Shown: positions 38,187 to 46,643 of the stretch, piece after piece | Layout of the letters: each line of letters starts with the position of its first letter | Position numbering within the stretch: the stretch's first letter is position 1 | Source of the DNA: Methylobacterium mesophilicum SR1.6/6 | GTDB taxonomy: Bacteria > Pseudomonadota > Alphaproteobacteria > Rhizobiales > Beijerinckiaceae | Assembly: GCF_000364445.2 (NCBI RefSeq) | Contig: NZ_CP043538.1 | Location: forward strand, 2,487,612 to 2,551,611 | Direction of reading: 5' to 3' | DNA length: 64,000 nt | Position numbers and translations under genes: made by a program | Notes under the pieces: model-generated | Told to the model about the DNA's origin: nothing | Database searches by the model: none | What the model saw: only the letters and a program-made list of their open reading frames with translations

Positions 38187-38223
38187 ACGTCGATCGATGC
38201 CGGCGGGAGCGGTCCCGCCCGGC

Positions 38224-38562
38224 TCAAGCGGCCTTCTTGGACGCCGCCTTCGCACCGCCCTTGTTGGCGGCGACCTCGGCGAGCTTCGCCGCGAGCTTCG
38301 CGTCGAGCTTGCCGGCGGCACCGAGCGGAAGCTCGATGTCGAGACCCAGCGTCGAGACGCCCTCGCCACGCTCCAGGGTGACCTTCACCTTGTCGGGCTC
38401 GACCGCGACGTGGTTGGCGATCACCGCCAGGATCTCCTCGCGGAGCTGGAGCACGAGGTCGGGGCGACCCGACTCGGCCCGCTCGTGGGCGAGGATCAGC
38501 TGCAGACGGTCGCGGGCGACCGAGCCGGAGTTGCGCTTCTGGAAGATGCCCAGGATGCTCAT
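38224..38562 (-). CDS. minE: cell division topological specificity factor MinE
   Basis: A 112-residue MinE that stimulates MinD ATPase and drives Min oscillation. The N-terminal membrane-binding segment is MSILGIFQKRNSGS, the anti-MinCD helix region is ARDRLQLILAHERA, and the dimer domain follows. The C-terminus has an extra Ala/Lys-rich tail (GAKAASKKAA), longer than in enterobacterial MinE. ATG 38562 overlaps the minD stop (ATGA). It is the last gene of minCDE. Confidence 0.95.
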   Translation of the reverse strand: MSILGIFQKRNSGSVARDRLQLILAHERAESGRPDLVLQLREEILAVIANHVAVEPDKVKVTLERGEGVSTLGLDIELPLGAAGKLDAKLAAKLAEVAANKGGAKAASKKAA

Positions 38563-39374
38563 GCCGCCCTCCGCATGAACAGCTTGTCGAGGAACGACTT
38601 GCGCTCGACCGGCAGGCTCATCGGGATGTCCTCGCCCTTCAGCCGGCGCGCCGCGTCGGCATAGGCCCGCGCCGGGGCGCAGAGGGGATTGTTGAGGGTC
38701 ACCGGGCAGCCGAGGTTCGAGGCGCGCAGCACCTCCTGGCTCTCCGGGATGATGGCGAGCAGCGGGATCGACAGGATGTCGAGCACGTCCTCGGTCTTGA
38801 GCATGTCGCCGCGGTCGGCCCGGGACGGGTCGTAGCGGGTGAGGATGAGGTGCTTGTCCATCTCCTCGCCCTTCTCCGCCTTGGCGGTCTTGGAATCGAG
38901 GAGGCCGATGATCCGGTCGGAGTCGCGCACCGAGGAGACCTCGGGGTTGGTCACGACGACGGCGATGTCGGCGTGGTGCATGGCCAGCTGGGCGCCGCGC
39001 TCGATGCCGGCGGGGGAGTCGCAGATGACCCAGTCGAACTTCTCGCGCAGCTCCTCCATGACCCGGGCGACGCCGGCATCGGTGAGCGCGTCCTTGTCGC
39101 GGGTCTGCGAGGCCGGCAGCAGGTGCAGGGTCTCGACCCGCTTGTCCTTGATGAGCGCCTGCGGGAGCTTCGCGTCGCCGTTGACCACGTTGATCAGGTC
39201 GTAGACGACCCGGCGCTCGGCGCCCATGATCAGGTCGAGGTTGCGCAGGCCGACGTCGAAGTCGACGACGCACACGCTCTGACCACCCTGGGCCAGGGCC
39301 GCTCCGAGGGCCGCGGTCGTCGTCGTCTTGCCGACGCCGCCCTTGCCCGATGTGACGACGAGAACCTTTGCCAC
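38559..39374 (-). CDS. minD: septum site-determining ATPase MinD
   Basis: A 271-residue ParA-type ATPase. The deviant Walker A is SGKGGVGKTTTT near the N-terminus; ICDSPAGIERGAQLA gives the switch II region, and the C-terminal amphipathic membrane-targeting helix is present as RKSFLDKLFMRRAA. The start is GTG 39374 after GGGAGAT; the frame extends 16 codons further but without the conserved start. It recruits MinC and MinE to the membrane. It is coupled to minE by a four-base overlap. Confidence 0.96.
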   Translation of the reverse strand: MAKVLVVTSGKGGVGKTTTTAALGAALAQGGQSVCVVDFDVGLRNLDLIMGAERRVVYDLINVVNGDAKLPQALIKDKRVETLHLLPASQTRDKDALTDAGVARVMEELREKFDWVICDSPAGIERGAQLAMHHADIAVVVTNPEVSSVRDSDRIIGLLDSKTAKAEKGEEMDKHLILTRYDPSRADRGDMLKTEDVLDILSIPLLAIIPESQEVLRASNLGCPVTLNNPLCAPARAYADAARRLKGEDIPMSLPVERKSFLDKLFMRRAA

Positions 39375-39387
39375 GCGTCGATCTCCC

Positions 39388-40116
39388 TTAATCCAGGCTT
39401 GCCATTCGGATGTTGCCGCCATCGAGCCAGACCTGAGCGGCCTTGCCGCGCAGGGCCGTGCCCATGTCCTCCGCCGTCCGCACGAGGCGGTCGATCCCCA
39501 GCAACTCGGGCTCGAATTTGCGGCAGTAGATTCGTGCGCGCGGGTTGCGCGCGGCTCCGGCGATCGCGCGACCGCGCAGGGCGCCGTAGACGTGGATGGA
39601 GCCGCCGGCCAGGATCTCGGCCCCCGAGGACACCGAACCCATCACGGTGACGTCGCCGGTCGGGTTGATGACGCTCTGGCCGGAGCGGACCGAGCCCTCG
39701 ACGGTGATCGAGGTGACCACATGCGGCTCCGGCTCGGCCGGAATGCTCGGGATCTCGACCGTCTCGGACGGGTGTCCCTTCACCAGAAGCGGCGGCAGGC
39801 CTTCCGCCACCGCGTCGGCGCCCTCGATGCCCAGGACCGCGATGCCGCGGGCCTTGAGCTCGTTCATGAGCGTCTCGAGAGTGTCCGGCTCGGGCTTGAG
39901 CCGGGCGCAGTCGAGGATCACGGCCCGGCCTTTCAGCAGGGTCGGCGAGCGCTTCAGCGCCGCGTCGAGACCCGCGAGCCACTCGGGAAGCGGCGGTTCG
40001 GGGGCGAGGGCCAGGGCCTTGAAGGCCCGTCCGCGCAGGCTGAGCGGCCGGGGCGCGGAAGGAGCCGCCGTCTGGGCGGTCTCCGGGTCGATCGGCTCGG
40101 GGAGGGTGTCGCTCAT
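39388..40116 (-). CDS. minC: septum site-determining protein MinC, first copy
   Basis: A 242-residue FtsZ-polymer inhibitor. The N-terminal domain (about 26-110) contains GRAFKALALAPEPPLPEWLAG; the C-terminal beta-helix (about 130-230) has VRSGQ, the MinD-binding patch, then GDVTVMG and GGSIHVYGALRGRAIAG. It lies 13 bases upstream of minD in the operon. A CtrA-like box is 47 bases upstream of its start. A second, diverged minC lies about 390 bases further on. Confidence 0.95.
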   Translation of the reverse strand: MSDTLPEPIDPETAQTAAPSAPRPLSLRGRAFKALALAPEPPLPEWLAGLDAALKRSPTLLKGRAVILDCARLKPEPDTLETLMNELKARGIAVLGIEGADAVAEGLPPLLVKGHPSETVEIPSIPAEPEPHVVTSITVEGSVRSGQSVINPTGDVTVMGSVSSGAEILAGGSIHVYGALRGRAIAGAARNPRARIYCRKFEPELLGIDRLVRTAEDMGTALRGKAAQVWLDGGNIRMASLD

Positions 40117-40162
40117 GTCCGCCCGTTAAGAGTCCTTACCGGACCATTGACGGCGGGTATGG

Positions 40163-40177
40163 TTACCGAAGGGTTAA
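40163..40177 (-). promoter_or_regulatory. CtrA-like box upstream of minCDE
   Basis: On the minus strand TTAA-CCCTTCG-GTAACC differs from the CtrA consensus TTAA-N7-TTAACC by one base. It lies 47 bases ahead of minC. CtrA control of minCDE is reported in Sinorhizobium meliloti, which supports the reading. Confidence 0.55.
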
Positions 40178-40289
40178 GTTTCTGATCCGGTCGGCAAATT
40201 CTGCCGGGATCCTGGTATCGGGGCGGCGCAGGACGACAGCTCTATGGTCGTCAGCCCGTTCCGGTCGATGCCGTGGCACCACCGACTTT

Positions 40290-40369
40290 GCGAGCGGAGC
40301 GAAGCAATCCAGTGGCGCTTTGCCCATTCTGGGTGGCGCTGCCCTGGGTCACTTCGCGTCGCTCGTGAG
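40290..40369. repeat. extragenic palindromic repeat, GCGAGCGGAGCGAAGC type
   Basis: The left arm GCGAGCGGAGCGAAGCAATC followed by CAG, and the right arm CTGGGTCACTTCGC...GCTCGTGAG, form an imperfect palindrome. The left arm matches the copy at 11347 with one change. It lies between the two minC genes. Confidence 0.68.
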
Positions 40370-40507
40370 TCGTGCGAGACCCGCCACCACAGGCATTCGA
40401 ACGGGAGCCGCAAAGGCGTCTCCGTGCCGCTGGCGCGGCGCCTTCTCTGCTGGATCCGGATCAGATTTCGCCTCGCTCCACCCGCCCGGTAAGAACCGCC
40501 CGAACGA

Positions 40508-41221
40508 TCACCCCCGATCGAACAAGGTCAGCTTGATCGCATCATCCGTGAGCCGCACCTCCGTGGCCTGTCCCCGGAAGGACGGGTCGAGGTCGTCCGC
40601 GGCGCGGTAGAGGCCGTCGATCGCCACCAGCTCCGGCTCGAACTTGCGGCACCAGATCCGCGCCGCCGGATTGCCCGCGGCGCCGGCGATCGCGCGGCCG
40701 CGCAGCGCGCCGTAGACGTGGATCGAGCCTCCCGCGATCACCTCGGCGCCCGAGGCAACGGCGCCCAGGACGGTCACGTCGCCCTCGAGATGGAGCACCG
40801 TCTGGCCCGATCGCACCGGCGCGTCGAGGATCAGCGAGCGGACGGCCTCCTTCGGTTGCGGCTCGGCCGGCGCGGGCTCGCCGGAGACCGCGACCTCGCC
40901 GGCCGGGCGTCCGCCCGACAGGGCCGGCGGCAGGCCGTCGCCCAGGAGCGCGGGCGGCGCGCCCTCGATGCCCAGGATGGCGATGTTGCGGGCCGTCAGT
41001 TCCACGAGCAGCCCGTCGAGATCCTCGCGGCCGAGCCGGAGGCCCGCGAGGTCGAGGATCACCGGGCGTCCGGCGAAGAAATTGGGCGCTCGCCGGTTGA
41101 GGGCGTCGAGGTCGCCCAGCCAGTCCGCCACCGGTGGCACGGGCGCCAGGACGGTGGCCATGAAGGAGCGGCCGCGGAAGCGGATCGGCGGGCGGGCCGG
41201 CTCGGATGTCGGCTGAGTCAC
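40508..41221 (-). CDS. minC: MinC-like septum site-determining protein, second copy
   Basis: A 237-residue paralogue of the neighbouring MinC with both domains. It shares PVRSGQT (MinD patch), GDVTVLG, GGSIHVYGALRGRAIAG and CRKFEPEL, but the N-terminal domain and the C-terminal 35 residues have diverged. The start is GTG 41221; an in-frame ATG at 41260 would add 13 residues with no counterpart. No clear ribosome site is visible. It is divergent from addA and outside minCDE. It may tune FtsZ inhibition, or be a decaying duplicate, though no disabling change is seen. Confidence 0.88.
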   Translation of the reverse strand: MTQPTSEPARPPIRFRGRSFMATVLAPVPPVADWLGDLDALNRRAPNFFAGRPVILDLAGLRLGREDLDGLLVELTARNIAILGIEGAPPALLGDGLPPALSGGRPAGEVAVSGEPAPAEPQPKEAVRSLILDAPVRSGQTVLHLEGDVTVLGAVASGAEVIAGGSIHVYGALRGRAIAGAAGNPAARIWCRKFEPELVAIDGLYRAADDLDPSFRGQATEVRLTDDAIKLTLFDRG

Positions 41222-41371
41222 GGGCGTGTCTTGCTTCGCGCAGGTTGTCCCCGCATCCATGCGGCGCCGCCGCGCCGGGGGCAATCCCGCAACGCCCGGT
41301 GTGACGCCTTGGCGGCCCCGCGCACGCGTTTCTGTTGTAGAACGTGGCGCCAGCCGAGCCGGACCGGACCG

Positions 41372-44300
41372 TTGAGCAGCGCCAGCACGCACGCCGTCAA
41401 ACCCTTCGTCGTCGACGACCTCACCCGGGCGAACCAGCGCCGGGCGGCCGATCCGCGGGCCTCGGCCTGGGTCTCCGCCAATGCCGGCGCGGGCAAGACC
41501 AAGGTGCTCACCGACCGGGTGGTGCGGCTGCTCCTCGACGGCGCCCCGCCCGGCCGGATCCTCTGCCTGACCTTCACCAAGGCGGCGGCCGCCAACATGG
41601 CGATCCGCGTGTTCCGCCTGCTCGGGCGCTGGGTGACGCTGGACGACGACGCCCTGGCGGCCGAACTTGCTGAACTCACCGGCGAGCAGGCTGGGCCGGA
41701 GCGCCTGCGCATGGCCCGGCGCCTCTTTGCCCGGGCGGTGGAGACGCCGGGCGGCCTCAAGATCGAGACCCTGCACGCCCTGTGCGAGCGGCTGCTCCAT
41801 ATGTTCCCGTTCGAGGCGAACGTCCCGGCCCGATTCGTGGTGCTCGACGAGGCGAAGGCCCGGGAGATCTTCGACATCGAGATGGCCAACGTGCTGGCCG
41901 ACGCGGTCTCGAACGGCGACACGCCGCTGAGCGCGGCCCTCGCCCGCGTCGCCCCCGAGGCGACGGGCGACACGCTCCGGGCGGCGATCCGCTCCGCGAT
42001 GCGGGCGCGCAGCCTCATCGGCGATACGGCAGGCCTGGAGCGCGCCTTCGCGCGCCTGCACGGCGCGCTGGGGCTCGCCGCCGAGGAGAGCGCCGAGCGG
42101 ATCGAGGCGGCGATCCTGGAGGGCGGCCCCGGCCTCGCACCGGAGGATCGGGCCGCCGTGGTCCAGGCCCTGCGCACCGGCAAGGCCAACGACGAGAAGC
42201 TCGCCGACGCGCTGGCGGCCGCCGAGGCCGAGCGGGCCCGCTCCGAGGACCAGCCGGACCGGGCGGAGGCGCTTTCGCTCTACCGCGCCGTGTTCTTCAC
42301 CCTCAAGGACGAGCCCAAGGCCGATTCCAGCCTCGGCACCAAGAGCGTCCCGGCTGCGGTGAAGGACGCCCTGATCGCCGAGCGCGACCGCCTGGACCCT
42401 CTCTTCGACCGCCTGCGCGCCGCCCGCGCCCACGCCCGCACCCAGGCCCTGTTCCAGATCGCCGCCGAAATCCACCGCCGGGTCGAGGCGCAGAAGGCGC
42501 GGCTCGGCGCCCTCGACTTCGACGACCTGATCCACAAGGCCCTGGACCTGCTCGGCCGGGTCGGCGCCGGCTGGGTCCTGTACAAGCTCGACCGCGGCAT
42601 CGATCACGTCTTGGTGGACGAGGCGCAGGATACCAACCCCGAGCAATGGGCGATCCTGCGGGCGATCACCCAGGAATTCGCCGCCGGCGAGGGCGCGCGC
42701 GCAGGCCATCGCACGCGCTTCGCCGTGGGTGATCCGAAGCAGTCGATCTACGGCTTCCAGGGCGCCGAGCCGCGGGAATTCGCCCTGACGCGGGCTTCCT
42801 GGATCGCGGAGTCGCGGGCGGCGGGCCTCACCTTCGAGGACGTGCCGCTCACCCTGTCGTTCCGCTCGACCAGCCTGGTGCTGCGCGCCGTCGATGCCGT
42901 GTTCGCCCTCGACGCGCACAACGAGGGCCTGTCCTTCGAGGACACGGTGCGCCGGACCGTCCACGCGAGCGCGCGGCCGGACGTGCCCGGCGCGGTGGAG
43001 CTGTGGCCGATCACCGAGCCCGAGCCGGCGGCCGAGCCCGATGCCTGGACGGCACCGGTCGACGCGCCCGAGACCAGCGCCCCCGCGATCGTGACCGCCC
43101 GCCGCGTCGCGCAGGCGGTGCGGAGCTGGACCACACGGGGCGACGCGGCAGGCCGGATCTGGCGCCCCGGGGACGTGCTGATCCTGGTCCGCAAGCGCGG
43201 CCCGGCCTTCGAGGAGGTGATCCGCGCCCTCAAGAGCCTCGGGGTGCCGGTGGCCGGCCAGGACCGGCTTGAGGTCTCGGCCCATATCGCGGTGGCCGAT
43301 CTCGTGGCGGCCGGGCGGGCCGGGCTCCTCCCGGCCGACGACCTGACCCTCGCCACGGCGCTCAAGACGCCCCTGGTCGGGTTCACCGACGAGGATCTGG
43401 TGCGGATCGCCGCCCGTCGGGACCTGTCGGAGACGCTGGAGGACGCCCTGCACCGCCACGCCGCGGCGGGCGATGCGACGGCGATCCGCGGCCTCGCGGC
43501 ACTCGCGGGATGGATCGCGCTCGCGGGCCGCCACGGCCCGTTCGGGTTCTACGCCCGGCTCCTCGGCCCGCAGGAGGGCCGCGCCAAGCTGGTCGCGCGG
43601 CTCGGCGGCGAGGCGGGCGACGCGATCGACGTCTTCCTCGCCGCCGCCGCGCAGGCCGAATCGGCCGAGGACGCCCCGTCGCTGGGCGGATTCCTGGCCC
43701 GCTATGTCGGCGCCGAGGCCGGGCACACGGTCAAGCGCGACCTCGAATCGGGCCGTGACGAGGTTCGGGTCATGACGGTGCACGGCGCCAAGGGCCTGGA
43801 AGCGCCGGTGGTGGTGATCCTCGACGGCTGCGAACCGCTCGGCCGAAACGACCCGCCACTGCTGCCGCTGGCGGCGACCGGAGGCGCCCTCCCACCCGTC
43901 TGGTCGAGCGGGAAGCTGCAGGATTGCGCGGCCACGGAAACCGCCCGCGCGGCCCTGCTCGCCCAGGCGCGGCAGGAGCACAACCGCCTCCTCTACGTGG
44001 CCATGACCCGGGCCGCCGACCGGCTGATCGTCGCGCCCTTCCGCGGGCACGAACGCGAGACCGAGGCGGCATGGTGCCGGATGGTGCGCGCCGGCCTCGA
44101 AGCCGTGCTCGGCGCGGGCGAGACGATCGAGCTGTCCTACGGGACGGCCACCGTCTGGCAGGACGGCTCCGAGGCTCGCCGCGCGCCGGAGACACCGAGG
44201 CCCGCGGATCCGCCGGCGTCGGAGCCTGACTGGCTGCGCGACCCGGTCCCGGCCGAGCCGCAGGTGCAGGCGCTCAATCCATCCAGCGCTCTCCAGGCGG

Positions 44301-44863
44301 CGGATGGCGCACGGGTGCCGCCGCCGCGCCTCGCGGATGCCCAGGCGCGGCGCCGCGGTATCCTGATCCACGCCCTTCTCCAGCACCTGCCGCGGGTCGA
44401 GCCGGCGCGCCGCGAGGCCGCGGGACTGGCCTTCGTGCAGGCTCGGGCGCCCGGCCTGCCCCGCCCGGCCTTCTACGGGCTCGTGCGATCGGTCCTGCGC
44501 ATCATCGACGATCCGGACCTCGCACCCCTCTTCGCGCCGGATGCCCGGGCGGAGGTGAACCTGTCAGGGCGGGTGCAGGTCGGCGGCGCGGAGAGGGCTG
44601 TCCAGGGTCGCGTCGACCGGTTGGCCGTGACGACCGACACCGTGCGGATCGCCGACTTCAAGACCGGGCGGCCGCCGGATCCGGACGCGCCCCTGCCCCC
44701 CGCCGAGGCCGGCCAGATCGCCGTCTATGCCCGGCTGCTCGGCCAGATCTACCCCGGCCGGACGATTCGGCCGATGCTCATCTGGACCTCGGGCCCGGTG
44801 ATCCGCGCCTTGAGCGCCGAGGACATCGCGACCGCCCTGGACCAAGCCGGGATTGCGGCCTGA
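41372..44863 (+). CDS. addA: double-strand break repair helicase AddA
   Basis: A 1163-residue UvrD-like helicase-nuclease. Walker A is [12 protein letters not shown] (about residues 35-46), motif Ia [12 protein letters not shown], motif [14 protein letters not shown], motif [16 protein letters not shown], motif [17 protein letters not shown] and motif [15 protein letters not shown]. The C-terminal RecB-type nuclease shows GRVDRL and IADFKTGR. The start is taken as TTG 41372 because upstream in-frame codons lie inside divergent minC2; this is uncertain by a few codons. It normally acts with AddB, whose gene is not next to it here. Confidence 0.92.
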   Translation: MSSASTHAVKPFVVDDLTRANQRRAADPRASAWVSANAGAGKTKVLTDRVVRLLLDGAPPGRILCLTFTKAAAANMAIRVFRLLGRWVTLDDDALAAELAELTGEQAGPERLRMARRLFARAVETPGGLKIETLHALCERLLHMFPFEANVPARFVVLDEAKAREIFDIEMANVLADAVSNGDTPLSAALARVAPEATGDTLRAAIRSAMRARSLIGDTAGLERAFARLHGALGLAAEESAERIEAAILEGGPGLAPEDRAAVVQALRTGKANDEKLADALAAAEAERARSEDQPDRAEALSLYRAVFFTLKDEPKADSSLGTKSVPAAVKDALIAERDRLDPLFDRLRAARAHARTQALFQIAAEIHRRVEAQKARLGALDFDDLIHKALDLLGRVGAGWVLYKLDRGIDHVLVDEAQDTNPEQWAILRAITQEFAAGEGARAGHRTRFAVGDPKQSIYGFQGAEPREFALTRASWIAESRAAGLTFEDVPLTLSFRSTSLVLRAVDAVFALDAHNEGLSFEDTVRRTVHASARPDVPGAVELWPITEPEPAAEPDAWTAPVDAPETSAPAIVTARRVAQAVRSWTTRGDAAGRIWRPGDVLILVRKRGPAFEEVIRALKSLGVPVAGQDRLEVSAHIAVADLVAAGRAGLLPADDLTLATALKTPLVGFTDEDLVRIAARRDLSETLEDALHRHAAAGDATAIRGLAALAGWIALAGRHGPFGFYARLLGPQEGRAKLVARLGGEAGDAIDVFLAAAAQAESAEDAPSLGGFLARYVGAEAGHTVKRDLESGRDEVRVMTVHGAKGLEAPVVVILDGCEPLGRNDPPLLPLAATGGALPPVWSSGKLQDCAATETARAALLAQARQEHNRLLYVAMTRAADRLIVAPFRGHERETEAAWCRMVRAGLEAVLGAGETIELSYGTATVWQDGSEARRAPETPRPADPPASEPDWLRDPVPAEPQVQALNPSSALQAADGARVPPPRLADAQARRRGILIHALLQHLPRVEPARREAAGLAFVQARAPGLPRPAFYGLVRSVLRIIDDPDLAPLFAPDARAEVNLSGRVQVGGAERAVQGRVDRLAVTTDTVRIADFKTGRPPDPDAPLPPAEAGQIAVYARLLGQIYPGRTIRPMLIWTSGPVIRALSAEDIATALDQAGIAA

Positions 44864-45069
44864 CGCCTCGGCGACGGCTCGGGTTGCCGGATCGGAGCGC
44901 CCGGGTATGCGCCAGCGCACATGCGCGGGGCACATCCCCACCACAGCGCCCGCTGGGGTGTCGCGACTTCTTGACCCCACGCGGACCCGTCGCCAATTCT
45001 GACCGGACCGCGCGGGCCCCTGCCCGCTCGACGCCGCCCGATGGGTGGCGCAGACCGAAAGGTGACGTG

Positions 45070-45393
45070 ATGGCGACGGTGAAAGTGACCGACGCGAGCT
45101 TCGAGCAGGACGTTCTCAAGTCCGCCGAGCCCGTCGTGGTGGATTTCTGGGCGGAGTGGTGCGGCCCCTGTCGCCAGATCGGCCCGGCGCTCGAGGAGAT
45201 CGCCACGGATCTTCAAGGCAAGGTGAAGATCGCCAAGGTGAATGTCGACGAGAACCCGCAGATCGCCGCCCAGTACGGCATCCGGTCGATTCCGACGCTG
45301 CTGCTGTTCAAGAACGGCGAGCGGGTCGATCAGAAGGTCGGTGCTGCCCCGAAGGGTGACCTGTCCCGCTGGATCGGTGCGCAGACGGCCTGA
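45070..45393 (+). CDS. trxA: thioredoxin
   Basis: A 107-residue thioredoxin with the active site WCGPC (Cys31, Cys34), the cis-Pro loop RSIPTLLLF and the full thioredoxin fold. It reduces protein disulfides in the cytoplasm. ATG 45070 follows AAGGTGA. It lies about 200 bases after addA, the usual alphaproteobacterial order, and is followed by a strong terminator. Confidence 0.97.
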   Translation: MATVKVTDASFEQDVLKSAEPVVVDFWAEWCGPCRQIGPALEEIATDLQGKVKIAKVNVDENPQIAAQYGIRSIPTLLLFKNGERVDQKVGAAPKGDLSRWIGAQTA

Positions 45394-45416
45394 TCCCGGA
45401 GATCGGTCGACAAAAG

Positions 45417-45444
45417 GAAAGCCCGGCCGCGAGGCCGGGCTTTC
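45417..45444 (+). terminator. rho-independent terminator after trxA
   Basis: GAAAGCCCGGCC and GGCCGGGCTTTC form a perfect 12-base stem around a GCGA tetraloop, followed by TTGGTTTCG, 23 bases after the trxA stop. The symmetrical A and T ends allow use in both directions. Confidence 0.85.
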
Positions 45445-45471
45445 TTGGTTTCGAGACCCTTTTGTTATCAA

Positions 45472-45494
45472 GTCCCGGGGCTTATGCCCGGGAC
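45472..45494 (-). terminator. hairpin after the outer-membrane protein gene
   Basis: GTCCCGGG and CCCGGGAC form a perfect 8-base stem with a 7-base loop, 13 bases past the stop of the minus-strand barrel gene. Confidence 0.6.
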
Positions 45495-45507
45495 CTTCCG
45501 TCCGGTC

Positions 45508-46410
45508 TCAGTACGAGCCGAACTTGTAGTTCAGGCCGGCGCGGACGACGGCGAACTCGGCGTTGTTGCGCACCGGCACGTTGTTGAACACCGGCACCAG
45601 CCCGGCGGGGGTGATGTAGCCACCCACCAGCGGGAGACCCGTGTTGCGGCCCTGATCGAGGTTCACGTACAGGCCTTCCACCTTCAGCGTCACGGCCGAA
45701 GAGCGGAAGAAGTTCAGGAACGAGTCGGTGGGCAGGGCGTACTCGATACCGCCGCCGACCGTCCAGCCGGTGACGAAGTCGCTGCGGCTGCCGGCGAAGT
45801 TCTGGAACGCGACGCGCGCGCCCTGATCGCCGGTGGCGTAGGCGAAGCCGCCGGTGCCGTAGAACAGCACGCGGTCGAAGGCGTAGCCGAGGCGGCCACG
45901 GACCGTGCCGAAGAAGTCGAGCGTGCTGAGCAGGCCGTTGGCCGGCACGAAGTTGCCGAAGCCAGCGCCGGGCGCGCCCGCCAGGACATAGCTGCCGCGA
46001 CGGTTGCCGAAGTCGAGGTACTGAGCGTCGGCCTCGACGCCGAACACCACGCCCTGACCCGGGGTCAGCTGCCAGTTGTAGCCGATCTGGCCACCGCCGG
46101 TGAAGCCTTCGTTCTGGTTACGACCGTAGGTCAGCGAGGAGCCGGGGGTCAGGATCGGCGGGACGAACAGCGCGCCACCGGGCGTGATCGCGACCGGGTT
46201 GGCACCCGGGATCTGCGTGAAGCCGTTGGCCGTGTTGTTGCTGGCATCGAAGCCGTAACCGGCGTTGATACCGAAGTAGGCGCCCGTCCAGGTGAACACC
46301 GGAACCGGGGTGAACACCGGCGGCGGAGCGGCGCGGCGCGGCAGGTCGGCGGCCGAAGCGGCGGCCGTCAGCGCCGTGAACGCCGCGAGAGAGGTGATAA
46401 GCTTCTTCAT
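45508..46410 (-). CDS. outer-membrane beta-barrel (Omp25/Omp31-like) protein
   Basis: A 300-residue outer-membrane protein of the small porin-like class common in Hyphomicrobiales. ATG 46410 opens a signal peptide (MKKLITSLAAFTALTAAASA) and then ADLPRRAAPPPVFTPVPVFTWTGAYFGINAGYGF (read in parts), the family's typical start. The C-terminal strand AGLNYKFGSY ends without the classical terminal Phe. Alternating Gly/aromatic segments give about eight strands. An 11-base stem-loop sits in the leader just ahead of the start. It splits the usual trxA-folC neighbourhood. Confidence 0.9.
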   Translation of the reverse strand: MKKLITSLAAFTALTAAASAADLPRRAAPPPVFTPVPVFTWTGAYFGINAGYGFDASNNTANGFTQIPGANPVAITPGGALFVPPILTPGSSLTYGRNQNEGFTGGGQIGYNWQLTPGQGVVFGVEADAQYLDFGNRRGSYVLAGAPGAGFGNFVPANGLLSTLDFFGTVRGRLGYAFDRVLFYGTGGFAYATGDQGARVAFQNFAGSRSDFVTGWTVGGGIEYALPTDSFLNFFRSSAVTLKVEGLYVNLDQGRNTGLPLVGGYITPAGLVPVFNNVPVRNNAEFAVVRAGLNYKFGSY

Positions 46411-46430
46411 TACTGTGATCCCCAGCATTA

Positions 46431-46462
46431 GCCCGATCGCCGTGGACGTTAGGCGATCGGGC
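46431..46462 (-). promoter_or_regulatory. leader stem-loop of the barrel-protein mRNA
   Basis: GCCCGATCGCC and GGCGATCGGGC are perfect 11-base complements around a 10-base loop, ending 20 bases ahead of the start codon. In RNA it would be a very stable 5' UTR hairpin; in DNA it could be an operator. Confidence 0.55.
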
Positions 46463-46643
46463 CCGCGATGGATGTAGCTTAGCTGCCACAGCCGAGGGAA
46501 AGCGTAGCCGTGACGGGACGTCGATCCGGTCGAATGCGGCGAATCGACGACTTTCCGCGCCTGACGATCAAAGCTTGCGGGATGTCCAGAGACATTCCAT
46601 GCGATTGCGGCCGCCGTTTCCGGCACAGCCGGACCGCGACGAC

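Larger units (their letters stand above)
37883..38223. other. gene-free stretch with repeats and hairpins
   Basis: The 341 bases between the hydrolase start and the minE stop are filled by the paired palindromes (37923-38033), an AGGCCGCA/TGCGGCCT hairpin (38109-38128) and the min operon terminator (38157-38186). Confidence 0.6.
40117..40507. other. gene-free stretch between the two minC copies
   Basis: The 391 bases hold the CtrA-like box near the first minC and the extragenic palindrome (40290-40369). No gene is seen. Confidence 0.55.

Noticed and set aside
41222..44386. minus-strand open frame running through addA into minC2
   Set aside because: Only the part below 41222 is protein-like (MinC); the rest is antisense to addA.
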